From assembly GCA_020851035.1 (NCBI GenBank), contig JADZDM010000005.1, positions 1-64,000 on the forward strand: 64,000 bases of DNA. Direction: 5' to 3'. Source of the stretch: Gemmatimonadaceae bacterium (lineage in GTDB: Bacteria; Gemmatimonadota; Gemmatimonadetes; Gemmatimonadales; Gemmatimonadaceae). This document shows, in pieces, positions 16,424 to 25,103 of the stretch. A program made the translations under genes and the position numbers. Numbering within the stretch: position 1 is the stretch's first letter; each line of letters begins with the position of its first letter. Below the pieces are notes generated by a model, which searched no databases, was not told the DNA's origin, and saw only the letters and a list, made by a program, of their open reading frames with translations.

Positions 16424-18064
16424 GTGATCGTTCGACTCGCCACTGTATTCGCGCTCACTGCCACCGCCCTCCCGGCCACACCGGTCACGTTCGGTGACGG
16501 CCTGCCGAAAGCACGACCGGAAGCGGTGGAAATGAGCGCATTGCGTCTCGATGCCATCACGCGCGTCGTGCGACGCGGCATCTCGGAGGGCGGATTCCCC
16601 GGCGCGGCCGTCGTCGTCGGCCGTCGCGGTTCCGCCGTGTACTCCCAGGGGTTCGGACGCCTCTCGTGGTCCGCCGAGGCGCCGAGCGTCTCCCCCGATC
16701 GCTCCGTGTACGATCTCGCCAGCCTGACCAAGGTCATCGGCACCACGACCGCCATCATGCTGCTGTACGATGAAGGCAAGCTGAAGCTCGAGGACCAGGT
16801 GCAGACCTTCTTCCCCGAGTTCACCGGCGGCGGCAAGGAACTGGTCACCATCCGCGACCTTCTCACGCATCGTGGCGGTCTCCCGGCCGGCCGCGACCTG
16901 TGGCGCCTCGCCTGGTCGCCCGCCGATGCGCAGCGCCTCGTGCTCGACACCCCGCTCGAGTACGCCCCCGGCACCCGCTACATCTACTCCGATCTCGGCG
17001 CCGACATCCTCGGCTTCATCGCCGAGCGCGTCAGCGGCCGCAAGCTCGATGAACTGCTGCAGGAGCGCGTGTTCACCCCGCTCGGCATGACCGAGACCTG
17101 GTATCGCGTGCCGGCCGGCGTGCGGGAGCGCACCGCGCCCACCGCCACGATGTCGGTCCGCGGCTATTCCCTGCAGGGTGACGTGCACGACGAGAACGCG
17201 CATGCCCTCGGCGGCGTCGCAGGACACGCCGGCCTGTTCAGCACTGCCGGTGACCTCTCGGTGTTCGCCACCATGATGCTCAACAAGGGCGTCTATCTCG
17301 GCAAGCGCATCATCAGCGACAGCACGGTGGAGCGCTTCACCGCGCGCGCCGCCGGATCGCGCGCGCTGGGCTGGGACACCTGCGCCGGCCACAACGGCGT
17401 GGGCTGCGGCCGGTACATGTCGTCGCGCGCCTACGGCCACACCGGCTTCACCGGCACGTCGATCTGGATCGACCCCGAGCGCGACATGTTCGTCGTCCTG
17501 CTCACCAACCGGGTCTTCGAGTCGCGTGCCCGCCGCCCGGAACGTGTCATCTCCGACGTGCGTGCCGACCTCGCCGATGCCTCCACCTGGGCCGTCACGG
17601 CGCCGGACGTGGCCGTCGAGCTCGAGGGCGACCCGGAGTTCCGGGCCGACTACGCCACCGGCTGGAATCCGGTGCCCGTGGTGCGGACCCGCACGGCGAG
17701 CTGCGGCGTGAGCCGCGGGCGTGCCCTGGCCCGGAAGTCCGCCGGACGCCGCGCCAGCCGCGCCAAGGCCCGCCGTACCAGTTGCAGCAGCCCGCGCACC
17801 GTGAAGGCCAGCTCGCGCTCCGCCTCCGCCCGCGGCGGCCGCAGCGCGGCATCCGCCCGTTCGAGCAAGGCCGCGCGCCGGTCCACGGCTGCCAGGTCGT
17901 CCACGCGGGTGTCCGGCCGCACGGCCTCGCGGGCCGCCAGCCGGGCCTCCGCCAGCCGCTCCAGCTCGCGAGCCCGCACGGCGTCCGCCAGCCGCGTCAC
18001 CTCCCGGAAGGGCGGGAGCAGCGCTGCTCGCCCACGCCCCGTCGCGAAGAAGAAGCGCCGCTGA
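16424..18064 (+). CDS. Exported serine hydrolase (class C beta-lactamase fold) with basic tail
   Basis: A 546-residue protein with a signal peptide (residues 1 to about 22). The penicillin-binding/esterase fold carries SLTK (SxxK nucleophile near residue 103), the YSD triad of the YxN position (YIYSDLGAD) and HTGFTG for the KTG box. Such proteins are esterases, D-aminopeptidases or low-activity beta-lactamases. From about residue 430 the protein becomes a roughly 115-residue Ser/Arg/Ala/Lys-rich tail ending PVAKKKRR, while G/C is kept at third codon positions, so the tail looks truly translated. I chose the GTG at 16424, with GGAG five bases before it, over an upstream in-frame ATG that would hide the signal peptide. 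Confidence 0.85.
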   Translation: MIVRLATVFALTATALPATPVTFGDGLPKARPEAVEMSALRLDAITRVVRRGISEGGFPGAAVVVGRRGSAVYSQGFGRLSWSAEAPSVSPDRSVYDLASLTKVIGTTTAIMLLYDEGKLKLEDQVQTFFPEFTGGGKELVTIRDLLTHRGGLPAGRDLWRLAWSPADAQRLVLDTPLEYAPGTRYIYSDLGADILGFIAERVSGRKLDELLQERVFTPLGMTETWYRVPAGVRERTAPTATMSVRGYSLQGDVHDENAHALGGVAGHAGLFSTAGDLSVFATMMLNKGVYLGKRIISDSTVERFTARAAGSRALGWDTCAGHNGVGCGRYMSSRAYGHTGFTGTSIWIDPERDMFVVLLTNRVFESRARRPERVISDVRADLADASTWAVTAPDVAVELEGDPEFRADYATGWNPVPVVRTRTASCGVSRGRALARKSAGRRASRAKARRTSCSSPRTVKASSRSASARGGRSAASARSSKAARRSTAARSSTRVSGRTASRAASRASASRSSSRARTASASRVTSRKGGSSAARPRPVAKKKRR

Positions 18065-18080
18065 CCCTACGGTGCGGCAT

Positions 18081-18102
18081 CGGGAGCCCCAGCGGACTCC
18101 CG
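18081..18102 (+). terminator. Possible terminator hairpin
   Basis: CGGGAG (18081-18086) pairs with CTCCCG (18097-18102) around a 10-base loop, starting 16 bases after the serine hydrolase stop. There is no T-run, so the call is weak. Confidence 0.3.
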
Positions 18103-18116
18103 GGCCTGAGTAGGTT

Positions 18117-18506
18117 ATGCACATGCAGATGTCCCCCGAGGAACCGATCGACAGCCCGGATGCCACGGGTGCGTCCGACGATGCCGACCCTGCCGCCGCG
18201 GCAAGCGGCGGCGTGACGCTCGATCAGGCCAGGCTCGTGCTCCGCCGGGTCAAGGATCCCGAGCTGAACCTGAACATCGTGGACCTCGGGCTGATCTACG
18301 ACATCCAGGTCGATGGCAGCGACATCAACGTCGACATGTCCCTCACCTCCCCCGGGTGCCCCTCCGGCCCCGAGATCATGGGTGAGGCGGAGAAACAGCT
18401 CCGCACCGTCCCGGGCGTCGGCGACGTGAAGATCAACCTGATCTGGTCACCACCGTGGACCCCGGATCGCATCGAGCCGCGCGTTCGCACGTATCTCGGG
18501 TTCTGA
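18117..18506 (+). CDS. MIP18/SufT-like Fe-S assembly protein (DUF59)
   Basis: A 129-residue protein whose C-terminal 95 residues are a DUF59/MIP18 domain: ARLVLRRVKDPELNLNIVDLGLIYDI, then 'MSLTSPGCPSGPEIMGEAEKQLRTVPGV'. DPE and the TSPGCP cysteine are conserved in the family, which includes SufT and PaaD and helps mature Fe-S proteins. The acidic N-terminal 35 residues are a variable extension. Starts at 18117, 18123 and 18129 are all possible. It lies outside the suf operon at 37.5-44.3 kb but likely serves the same pathway. Confidence 0.85.
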   Translation: MHMQMSPEEPIDSPDATGASDDADPAAAASGGVTLDQARLVLRRVKDPELNLNIVDLGLIYDIQVDGSDINVDMSLTSPGCPSGPEIMGEAEKQLRTVPGVGDVKINLIWSPPWTPDRIEPRVRTYLGF

Positions 18507-18510
18507 CCTG

Positions 18511-19029
18511 ATGCGGCGCTCCGTCCATGCGCTGCGGCTGGTGGCGGCCGCCGCGTGGCTCACGGCCTGCGGACCCGCCGAGAAGAAGGAGATCCCCCGC
18601 GTCACCACCGCCGTCACGACGGGAGGCGGACCCGCGCCACTGCCCTCCTGCCCGGGGACGGGACACTGGGAAGCCTGCACGGTCTTCGACCGCCTCGAAC
18701 GCGCCGGTCTCGCGCCGCAGCGTGGTGACACGATCCGCCTCCCGTTCCTCCGCGTCGCGGGACAGACATGGCGACTCGGGAGTGCCACGATCTTCGTCTT
18801 CCGTTACCGTGACTCGACCCTGCGCCATGCCGACTTCGTGGCACTCGACAGCCTGCAGGCCAGGCCCGCCGGTGACACAGCCACGCACTGGACGGGTACA
18901 CCCACCCTGCTGGTGAACGACAACCTGCTCGCCATCCTGCTCAGCGAGAACGAGGAGCAGGTCGAACGCGTGAGCCTGGCCCTGACCGCGGGACCCGCGC
19001 CGAAGGCGCCCCCCGCCGCACCGAAATGA
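18511..19029 (+). CDS. Hypothetical lipoprotein
   Basis: A 172-residue protein with a lipoprotein signal peptide (lipobox LTAC, Cys near residue 20). The mature part contains 'CTVFDRLERAGLAPQ' and 'QTWRLGSATIFVFRYRDSTLRHADFVALDSLQ', and a C-terminal 'LLVNDNLLAILLSENEEQVERVSLAL'. I do not recognise the family. It lies 4 bp after the DUF59 gene and overlaps the next gene by 4 bp (ATGA), so the three genes form one transcription unit. Confidence 0.7.
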   Translation: MRRSVHALRLVAAAAWLTACGPAEKKEIPRVTTAVTTGGGPAPLPSCPGTGHWEACTVFDRLERAGLAPQRGDTIRLPFLRVAGQTWRLGSATIFVFRYRDSTLRHADFVALDSLQARPAGDTATHWTGTPTLLVNDNLLAILLSENEEQVERVSLALTAGPAPKAPPAAPK

Positions 19030-20771
19030 CCGTCATGCGTGTCCCTGCCGCACTGCGACCACTCCTGCTGCTCACGCTCGTCGCCGCCTGCGCGCGCCGC
19101 ACTCCCGCACCGGCGCCCATGCCGGCGCCGGCGGTTCCGCCTCCTGTGGCCGCGCCAGTGCCGTCCGAGCGACCACGGACGCCGACCCCCACGCCCGCGG
19201 TGCCCGGCGAGGTGATGGTCGATCCGCGCCGCACCAATCCGGTGGTCGAGGGTGGGGCGCCACGCGGCGCCACCTCGCTCCCCGCCCCGCCGGCCGTGGC
19301 GCGCGAGTTCCGCGCCGCGTGGGTCGCCACGGTCGACAACATCGACTGGCCCTCCCGCCGCGACCTCACCACCGCGCAGGCACAGGCCGAGCTGATCGCG
19401 ATCCTCGACCGCACGAAGCAGCTCGGCATGAACGCGCTCGTCTTCCAGGTCCGGCCGGCCGCCGATGCGATCTATCCATCCACGCTCGAGCCCTGGTCGG
19501 CATACCTCACCGGGGCACAGGGCCGCGCGCCATCGCCGGCGTGGGACCCGCTCGCCTTCGTGGTCCGCGAAGCGCACGCGCGCGGAATCGAGCTGCACGC
19601 CTGGTTCAATCCGTACCGCGCCCGTCACCCCAGTGACCGGTCACCGCTCGATCCGACCCACATCGCCGCCGCCCGCGCGCCGCTGGTGAAGCGGTATGGC
19701 TCGTACCTCTGGATGGACCCGGGCGAGCCGGCCGTGATCGAGAAGTCGGTGGCCGTGATCGTGGATGTCGTGCGCCGCTACGACGTGGATGGCGTGCACA
19801 TCGACGACTACTTCTACCCATACAAGGAACGGGACGCCCGCGGCGCGCTGATCCCGTTCCCCGACGACGCGAGCTACGGGGCCTACACGGCGCGCGGCGG
19901 CAGCATGGAGCGCGACGACTGGCGCCGCGCCAACGTGGACAGCTTCGTGCGCCGGATGTACGTGCGCGTGAAGGCCGCCAAGCCGTGGGTGAAGGTCGGC
20001 ATCAGCCCGTTCGGCATCTGGCGGCCCGGCTATCCCGCCGACGTGCGCGGCTACGACAGCTACGCCGAGCTGTACGGCGACTCGCGCAAGTGGCTGCGCG
20101 AGGGCTGGCTCGACTATGCTTCGCCGCAGCTCTACTGGCCGATCGCGAAGGCGGGCCAGCCGTATGGTTCCCTGCTCGCCTGGTGGGCGTCGGAGAACGT
20201 GAAGAACCGCCACATGTGGCCGGGCAACTACACCAGCCGCGTTGGGCGCGCCGCCGTGTGGACCGCCGATGAGCTGATCAACCAGATCGCCGTCACGCGA
20301 CGCCAGGGCAATGCGACAGGCAACGTGCACTTCAGCATGTCGGTGTTCATGCCGAAGGGTGCCGACACCGCACGCGCCGAGCGCGAGCTGCTCGCCACGC
20401 GGCTGATGACCGAGGCCTACCGGCTGCCGGCACTGGTGCCGGCGTCGCCGTGGCTCACCGGCAGCGAGGGCGCCCCCGCCGTCGCCACCGTGCGCGAGGA
20501 GCGCGACGCCCGCACCGGCGCGACGTTCATCATCGCGAACACGCCGCCGACACAGGTGGCCCGCACCTGGGTCATCGCCCGCTGGGACGGCCGCAACTGG
20601 ACCAGCGAGCTCCGCCCGGCGGACGCCGGTCCGCTCACCCTCGCCGTCGCCGCCAACGCCGGCGAGGGCATCGGCTACTGGATCAGCTGGATCAACCGCG
20701 CCGGCGTCGAGAGCCCGCGCGCCGGCTGGCTGCGCACCTCCGACAACGTCGCCCGCGTCATCGCACCCTGA
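19026..20771 (+). CDS. GHL10-family glycoside hydrolase-like lipoprotein
   Basis: A 581-residue protein with a lipoprotein signal (LVAAC), a Pro/Ala-rich linker to about residue 85, and a catalytic-type (beta/alpha)8 domain beginning EFRAAWVATVDNIDWPS. Conserved blocks of the GHL10 (DUF187) family follow: LGMNALVFQVRPAADAIYPS, GIELHAWFNPYR, YDVDGVHIDDYFYP, VGISPFGIWRPGYP and LDYASPQLYWPI. A small C-terminal beta domain ends the protein. Characterised relatives of this family cleave peptidoglycan glycan strands or other polysaccharides; the substrate here is unknown. Its stop is 30 bp before the second structured repeat. Confidence 0.85.
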   Translation: MTVMRVPAALRPLLLLTLVAACARRTPAPAPMPAPAVPPPVAAPVPSERPRTPTPTPAVPGEVMVDPRRTNPVVEGGAPRGATSLPAPPAVAREFRAAWVATVDNIDWPSRRDLTTAQAQAELIAILDRTKQLGMNALVFQVRPAADAIYPSTLEPWSAYLTGAQGRAPSPAWDPLAFVVREAHARGIELHAWFNPYRARHPSDRSPLDPTHIAAARAPLVKRYGSYLWMDPGEPAVIEKSVAVIVDVVRRYDVDGVHIDDYFYPYKERDARGALIPFPDDASYGAYTARGGSMERDDWRRANVDSFVRRMYVRVKAAKPWVKVGISPFGIWRPGYPADVRGYDSYAELYGDSRKWLREGWLDYASPQLYWPIAKAGQPYGSLLAWWASENVKNRHMWPGNYTSRVGRAAVWTADELINQIAVTRRQGNATGNVHFSMSVFMPKGADTARAERELLATRLMTEAYRLPALVPASPWLTGSEGAPAVATVREERDARTGATFIIANTPPTQVARTWVIARWDGRNWTSELRPADAGPLTLAVAANAGEGIGYWISWINRAGVESPRAGWLRTSDNVARVIAP

Positions 20772-20800
20772 CCTGCAACGCCAACTGCAACAGCTTCAAC

Positions 20801-21004
20801 GCGCACAGGGCGCGAAGGACGCAAAGGGGTCTGCGTGACAGCCGGGCGTCGTGTGCTCGATGAGCGAAGTAGTTGAGGGGAACTGCGGTTGCGGTTGCAG
20901 TTCCCAAAGCAATGACGAGGCCCCGATGCGCATGGAGGAATGCTCCACGCACCGGGGCCTCGTTCGTCGCCCACTGCTTTGCGTCCTTCGCGCTCTTTGC
21001 GCCT
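20801..21004 (-). repeat. Structured interspersed repeat, copy 2 (inverted)
   Basis: Reverse-complement copy of the element at 121-328. The outer arms are 20801-20826 and 20977-21002 (24 of 26 positions pair). Hairpin A spans 20917-20961 and hairpin B 20877-20905, the latter with a perfect 9-bp stem GGGAACTGC/GCAGTTCCC. It fills the 267-bp gap between the convergent GHL10 and RNase D genes. The inner hairpin block is almost unchanged between copies while the segment between hairpin B and the outer arm is diverged, arguing that the hairpins matter. Confidence 0.8.
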
Positions 21005-21038
21005 TTGCGTCACGCCGTTGCTGTGGCCGAACAGCGCC

Positions 21039-22256
21039 TCAGTCGCGATACGGCGAATCGTTCGCAGGCGCAGCGACGGTGACAGTGGTGGGCTTGGCAG
21101 CCGCCGCCCCGGAGGCCGTGAGCGCGCGCAGGATGCCGGGCGCGAGCAGGTCGGCCTGCCAGCGGCGCAGGTCGGGCGTCTCGTAAAGCTCCTCGATGGT
21201 CGTCGGCAGTCGCCGCGCGATCGTCTCGAGCTTCTCCCGCGAGCAGAGCACCCCCGGGTCGAGCGACAGCGACGTCGCCACCTCGTCGCGCACCGCGCGC
21301 AGCCGTGCGGCGCGGTCGTCGAATTCGGGATCCTTCTCCCACCGCGGCGCCTTGGGGAACTTCGGCAGCGAGGCCTCGTCGAGGGCCATCGCGCGGGCGA
21401 CGCACTGCAGGACCACGTCACCACGCTGGTCGAGCACGCCGCGCGGCATCCCCTTGATCACGCCAAGCGCCTGCTTGCTGGCCGGTTGCACCCGGCAGAT
21501 CTCCAGCAGCACCTCGTTGCTGACCACCCGGAAGGTGGAGCGATCCAGCTCGCGCGCCACGCCGTCGCGCCACGGCACCAGCTCGCGCAGCACCGCCAGC
21601 TCGCGGCGCTTGAGGTCGCGCGCCCCCTTCACCTTCAGGTAGAGCTGCGCCGGATCCTCGGCCGACCACTGGGTCTGCTCCAGGCGCGCGAACTCCTCCG
21701 CCGCCCACCCGAGCCGCCCCTTCGCGTCCAGCTCCGCATGCAGGATGTCGCGCAGCGCCAGCAGGTACATCGTGTCCTGCGACGCGTACTGGAGCATTCC
21801 CTCGCTCAGCGGCCGCAGGCTCCAGTCCGCCCGCTGGAATTTCTTGTCGAGCGTGATGCCGAAGTGCAGCTCCAGCAGCGCCGCCAGGCCGAAGGCCTTG
21901 TAGCCAAGCAGCTGCGCCGCGATCCGCGTGTCGAAGATGTTGCGCGTGGCCCAGCCGTAGTCCTGCCGCAGCAGCCGCAAGTCATAGTCGGCATCGTGGA
22001 ACACGATCTCGATCGTGCTGCTCTCCACCAGCGGGCGCAGCGAGGAGAGGTCTCCCGTCGGGAGCGGGTCGACGATCGCCGTCGCCGTCCGCGTGGAAAG
22101 CTGCATCAGGTAAACGCGGTCCACGAACCGGTGGAAACTCGCCCCCTCGGTGTCGAGGGCGATGCTCGGAGCACTGGCGATCTCGTCGGCGAACCTGGCC
22201 ACCGCCGCGGCGGTATCGAGGTACTGCATGACATGGCTGGGCGGGCGTGGTGGCAT
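21039..22256 (-). CDS. rnd: Ribonuclease D
   Basis: A 405-residue 3'-5' exoribonuclease of the DEDD family that trims tRNA precursors and other RNAs. The acidic ligands are in SIALDTEGASFH (exo I), IVFHDADYDLRLL (exo II) and YASQDTMYLL (exo III, DEDDy type with Tyr). An HRDC domain follows at about 210-285 (RELAVLRELVPWRDGVARELD), and a second HRDC-like region ends the protein. I start at MPPRPPSHV; the internal ATG (22229) beginning MQYLDTAAAV would match E. coli more closely. It is divergent from the hydrolase gene with a 56-bp gap. Confidence 0.92.
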   Translation of the reverse strand: MPPRPPSHVMQYLDTAAAVARFADEIASAPSIALDTEGASFHRFVDRVYLMQLSTRTATAIVDPLPTGDLSSLRPLVESSTIEIVFHDADYDLRLLRQDYGWATRNIFDTRIAAQLLGYKAFGLAALLELHFGITLDKKFQRADWSLRPLSEGMLQYASQDTMYLLALRDILHAELDAKGRLGWAAEEFARLEQTQWSAEDPAQLYLKVKGARDLKRRELAVLRELVPWRDGVARELDRSTFRVVSNEVLLEICRVQPASKQALGVIKGMPRGVLDQRGDVVLQCVARAMALDEASLPKFPKAPRWEKDPEFDDRAARLRAVRDEVATSLSLDPGVLCSREKLETIARRLPTTIEELYETPDLRRWQADLLAPGILRALTASGAAAAKPTTVTVAAPANDSPYRD

Positions 22257-22312
22257 GCCCCAAGGATAACCGACCCGGGCCCGCTGCGGCTCGCGGCATG
22301 AGATATTGCGGC

Positions 22313-23134
22313 ATGGAACACATGATTGCCCTTCCCCACGGCACGCTCGCCTGGGAAGCCGCCGGCCCGCATGACGCCGCGGTGACCCTCGTCCTCGTCC
22401 ACGGCTTCCCACACGATCGCGGCCTCTGGACGGCGCAGCTCGCCGCGCAGGCGGCCGTCTTCCCGCACGCCCGCATCCTGGTCCCGGACCTGCCGGGACT
22501 CGGCCGATCGACCCCGCTCCCCGACCCGTCGATCGACGGGTACGCCGACGCGATCGCCGCGCTGCTCGACCACGTGGGAGCCCAGCAGGCCGTGATCGCC
22601 GGCCTGTCGATGGGTGGCTACGTCGCCTTCGCCTTCTGGCGCCGCCACGCCGCACGGGTCCGGGCGCTGATGCTCCTCGACACCCGCGCGGATGCGGACA
22701 CCGACGCGGTGAAGGAGAAGCGCTCCGCGCTCATCACCCGCGTGCAGACCGACGGGGTCGGAGCGGTGGTCGGCGGGATGCTTCCGGACCAGCTCGGCAC
22801 CACGACACGCGCCAGCCAGCCCGCGCTCGTGGAACGCATCGAGGTCATGCTGCGGCGTGCACCGGCCAGCGGCGTCATCGGCGCCGCGCTGGCGATGCGA
22901 GACCGGATCGATTCACGCCCGACGCTCGAGACCATCACGGTCCCAACCCTCGTCGTGGTCGGCGCGGAGGACACCCTCACCCCGCCGAAGGATGCGCAGG
23001 CCATCGCCGCCGCCATCCGCGGCTCGCGGCTCGTGACGATCCCTGACGCCGGCCACCTGTCGCCGGCGGAACAGCCGGACGTGGTCAACGCCGCCATGGC
23101 GGAATTCCTCGACGTGGCAGTGACCCGCGGCTAG
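22313..23134 (+). CDS. Alpha/beta hydrolase
   Basis: A 273-residue cytosolic alpha/beta hydrolase. LVHGFPHDRGLW forms the oxyanion loop, GLSMGGYVAF is the nucleophile elbow (Ser near residue 99), VVGAEDTLTPP holds the likely acid, and PDAGHLSPAEQP the catalytic His. The lid region 'GVGAVVGGMLPDQLGTTTRASQPALVERIEVML' is typical of 3-oxoadipate enol-lactonase-like hydrolases. The substrate cannot be decided. It converges with the ferredoxin gene. Confidence 0.85.
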   Translation: MEHMIALPHGTLAWEAAGPHDAAVTLVLVHGFPHDRGLWTAQLAAQAAVFPHARILVPDLPGLGRSTPLPDPSIDGYADAIAALLDHVGAQQAVIAGLSMGGYVAFAFWRRHAARVRALMLLDTRADADTDAVKEKRSALITRVQTDGVGAVVGGMLPDQLGTTTRASQPALVERIEVMLRRAPASGVIGAALAMRDRIDSRPTLETITVPTLVVVGAEDTLTPPKDAQAIAAAIRGSRLVTIPDAGHLSPAEQPDVVNAAMAEFLDVAVTRG

Positions 23135-23156
23135 CAGCACGGCCAGCAGGGCCCCA

Positions 23157-23182
23157 CCCGCCACCCCCGGGGGGGCGGCGGG
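23157..23182. terminator. Bidirectional terminator-like hairpin
   Basis: CCCGCC (23157-23162) pairs with GGCGGG (23177-23182), with further C/G pairing inside. It lies between the convergent hydrolase and ferredoxin genes. There is no T-run, as for the other hairpins in this GC-rich window. Confidence 0.4.
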
Positions 23183-23187
23183 GGCGA

Positions 23188-23451
23188 TCAGCGCGTCGGG
23201 CGACCCGGCGGGGTGTCGCTCTTGAACACGTCGCGATTGATCTGGATGTACTTCTGCTGGGCCGCCGGCACGTCTTCCTCGGGGAAGATCGCCGTCACGG
23301 GGCACTCCGGCTCACACGCGCCGCAATCGATGCACTCGTCGGGCTGGATGTACAGCTGATCCGGGCCCTCGTAGATGCAGTCCACCGGGCAGACGTCCAC
23401 GCACGCCTTGTCCTTGGTATTGATGCAGGCTTCGGTGATCACGTACGGCAT
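23188..23451 (-). CDS. fdxA: Ferredoxin with two Fe-S cluster motifs
   Basis: An 87-residue electron carrier. The N-terminal half has CINTKDKACVDVCPVDC and the second half CIDCGACEPECPVTAIFPEEDVP. The first motif has the spacing of a [3Fe-4S]/[4Fe-4S] FdxA-type seven-iron ferredoxin. MPYVITEACI is the classical FdxA start, so I chose 23451 over an upstream Arg-rich extension. The stop is 5 bp from the hairpin. Its redox partner is not evident from the neighbours. Confidence 0.92.
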   Translation of the reverse strand: MPYVITEACINTKDKACVDVCPVDCIYEGPDQLYIQPDECIDCGACEPECPVTAIFPEEDVPAAQQKYIQINRDVFKSDTPPGRPTR

Positions 23452-23581
23452 GTGTGCGATCCGACGATTGAAGGGCTTCTGACTGGGGCGCGACCGGAAC
23501 ACCCGGACGCGGGACCGGACGCCTCCGGCGTCCTACGGATTTACGTCATTTTTCCCCTGACGCAACGGGCACGGCACCGGC

Positions 23582-23890
23582 TCAGTTCCGCCACGGCGGC
23601 ACGCCATCCTTCCGCTTCAGGTCCGGATTCCAGCGATACAGCGTGCACGTCCGCCCGATCACCTGCACCACCTCCGCACGGGTCGCCTCGGCCAGCCGGT
23701 TCGCCGCCGCCCGCGGCGTCTCGTCGGTAGTCTTGGCCAGCTGGATCTTCACCAGCTCCCGCGTCCGCAAGGCGTCGTCCACGGTGGCGATCACGGTCTC
23801 CGTCAGGCCCTGGTGGCCGACATGCACCGCTGCCATCAGGTGGTGCGCCTCTCCGCGCAGTGCCGCGCGGTCCTTGCTGGTCATGGTCAT
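23582..23890 (-). CDS. yhbY: YhbY-family RNA-binding protein
   Basis: A 102-residue CRS1-YhbY domain protein. KDRAALRGEAHHLMAAVHVGHQGLTETVIATVDDALRTRELVKI is the conserved first half, and VVQVIGRTCTLYRWNPD holds the GxxxxLYR signature. Family members bind pre-50S ribosomal particles and RNA. The start overlaps the stop of the M23 gene by four bases (ATGA), so it is translated from the same mRNA. Confidence 0.9.
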   Translation of the reverse strand: MTMTSKDRAALRGEAHHLMAAVHVGHQGLTETVIATVDDALRTRELVKIQLAKTTDETPRAAANRLAEATRAEVVQVIGRTCTLYRWNPDLKRKDGVPPWRN

Positions 23891-24549
23891 CGCAATGCCC
23901 CGGGGAGCTGCAGGAACGGCCGCGGGTCAACCGGGACACCATCCCACAGTCGGCTGCGGTCCAGCACCCGCATGATCTGGAAATGGAGATGCGGCGCATC
24001 GGGCGGCGCGTTCCCCGTCGTCCCAACGTAACCGAGGACGTCACCACGACGCACGCGCTGCCCCACTGCAAGATCCGGCGCGTACGCCTCCAGATGCGCG
24101 TAGTAGTACACGAACCGCTCCTCTACATCGGTCGCATAGACGGTGATCCCGCCGAGCGCATTGCTCGACAGCCGCTGGATCACCCCGTCGTCCGCACTCA
24201 ACACCAGCGTCCCGCGCGGCGCCATGATGTCGCTGGCGTTGTGCTGCCGCCCACCACTCCGCCCGGCCCGGAAGGTGTCCGAGACATCAGCGGGATAGCG
24301 CCCCAGCACAGGCACGGCCAGCTGCCGAGCCCGGAGCCGCGCGAGATCGTCCTCCGTCACCACCCCCCGCCGGCCGTCGTACAGCCGCTCGTCAGCCGCC
24401 GGCCCGATGGCCGGTGGCGCCGGCACGGTGCGGCCTCCCGACGTGGCCGACACCACGCCTGACTCAGGAATTTGGCTGGGCACAGTCCGACATGCTGAAG
24501 CCATCACAGCGCCAGCAACGCAGCAAGACAGATAGCGCTTACTTCTCAA
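23887..24549 (-). CDS. M23-family (LytM) metallopeptidase, probable lipoprotein
   Basis: About 220 residues. The LytM domain has GGRQHNASDIMAP (zinc ligands His and Asp in H-x3-D), VYYYAHL and PHLHFQI (HxH), so all zinc ligands of active peptidoglycan endopeptidases are present. I choose a TTG start at 24549, which gives a signal peptide ending MASAC (a weak lipobox) and overlaps the MazG-like stop by 11 bp; an ATG at 24504 is the alternative and would lack the signal. It would act on cell-wall cross-links in the envelope. It sits in the middle of a MazG-M23-yhbY operon. Confidence 0.8.
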   Translation of the reverse strand: MRSKRYLSCCVAGAVMASACRTVPSQIPESGVVSATSGGRTVPAPPAIGPAADERLYDGRRGVVTEDDLARLRARQLAVPVLGRYPADVSDTFRAGRSGGRQHNASDIMAPRGTLVLSADDGVIQRLSSNALGGITVYATDVEERFVYYYAHLEAYAPDLAVGQRVRRGDVLGYVGTTGNAPPDAPHLHFQIMRVLDRSRLWDGVPVDPRPFLQLPGALR

Positions 24550-24871
24550 CGTCGGCGCGACGCGCACTGGCTTCGGCGGAGAAACCGTCAGGGTAGCGTT
24601 TCCGGAGCTTGTCGACGTTGCGCTGGGCGACGTCATCGAGGGAGGCGCCGATGGCGGTGGCCATCCCGGCGACGTACCACATGACATCGCCGAGTTCCTT
24701 GATGACTTCGTCGTGGTCGAGCGGCTTTCCGTGGAAGAGGTGCTTCTTGAGCATGTCGGCCGTCTCGCCCGCTTCGCCGGCGAGGCCGAGCGCCATGTTG
24801 GAGAGCTGGTCGGCGTGGGTGCGAGTGCCGATGGTGCGGGCGGCGAGCTGCTGGTACTCGTCGAGGGTCAT
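24539..24871 (-). CDS. MazG-like nucleotide pyrophosphohydrolase
   Basis: A 110-residue all-alpha NTP-PPase-like protein. It has GLAGEAGETADMLKKHLFHGKPLDHDEVIKELGDVMWYV, with the ExxE (GEAGE) and ExxD (KELGD) metal-binding patterns of MazG-type enzymes, which cleave nucleoside triphosphates to monophosphates and pyrophosphate (housecleaning of non-canonical NTPs). The start is the ATG at MTLDEYQQLA; the upstream frame is not coding. The 232 bp before the start hold no gene I can see. Confidence 0.88.
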   Translation of the reverse strand: MTLDEYQQLAARTIGTRTHADQLSNMALGLAGEAGETADMLKKHLFHGKPLDHDEVIKELGDVMWYVAGMATAIGASLDDVAQRNVDKLRKRYPDGFSAEASARRADVEK

Positions 24872-25103
24872 GGCGGTCGAGCAGGAGAGGGAGATTGGTG
24901 GAATGTGGCGTCCTGAACATACCGGGCCACCCGTGCCGGCCAGAAGTCGGCGATGAGGATCGCCGGGGGCTGCCCGGGGCGCGTGCCGGGACCACACCGG
25001 GCATCCTGCATGGCATGCGCAGCCGGGCTCCGGGGGAGCGGACGGAGAACTCCCGGTCAGGCACCTCAGGCGAATAACGTCGTATTGTGGCGATAGTGGC
25101 CTG

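Noticed and set aside
17650-18000. Minus-strand frame opposite the basic tail, which looks helical and protein-like
   Set aside because: It shares the third-codon positions of the serine hydrolase frame, so it inherits the same G/C pattern. The forward frame continues a real enzyme and ends in PVAKKKRR.
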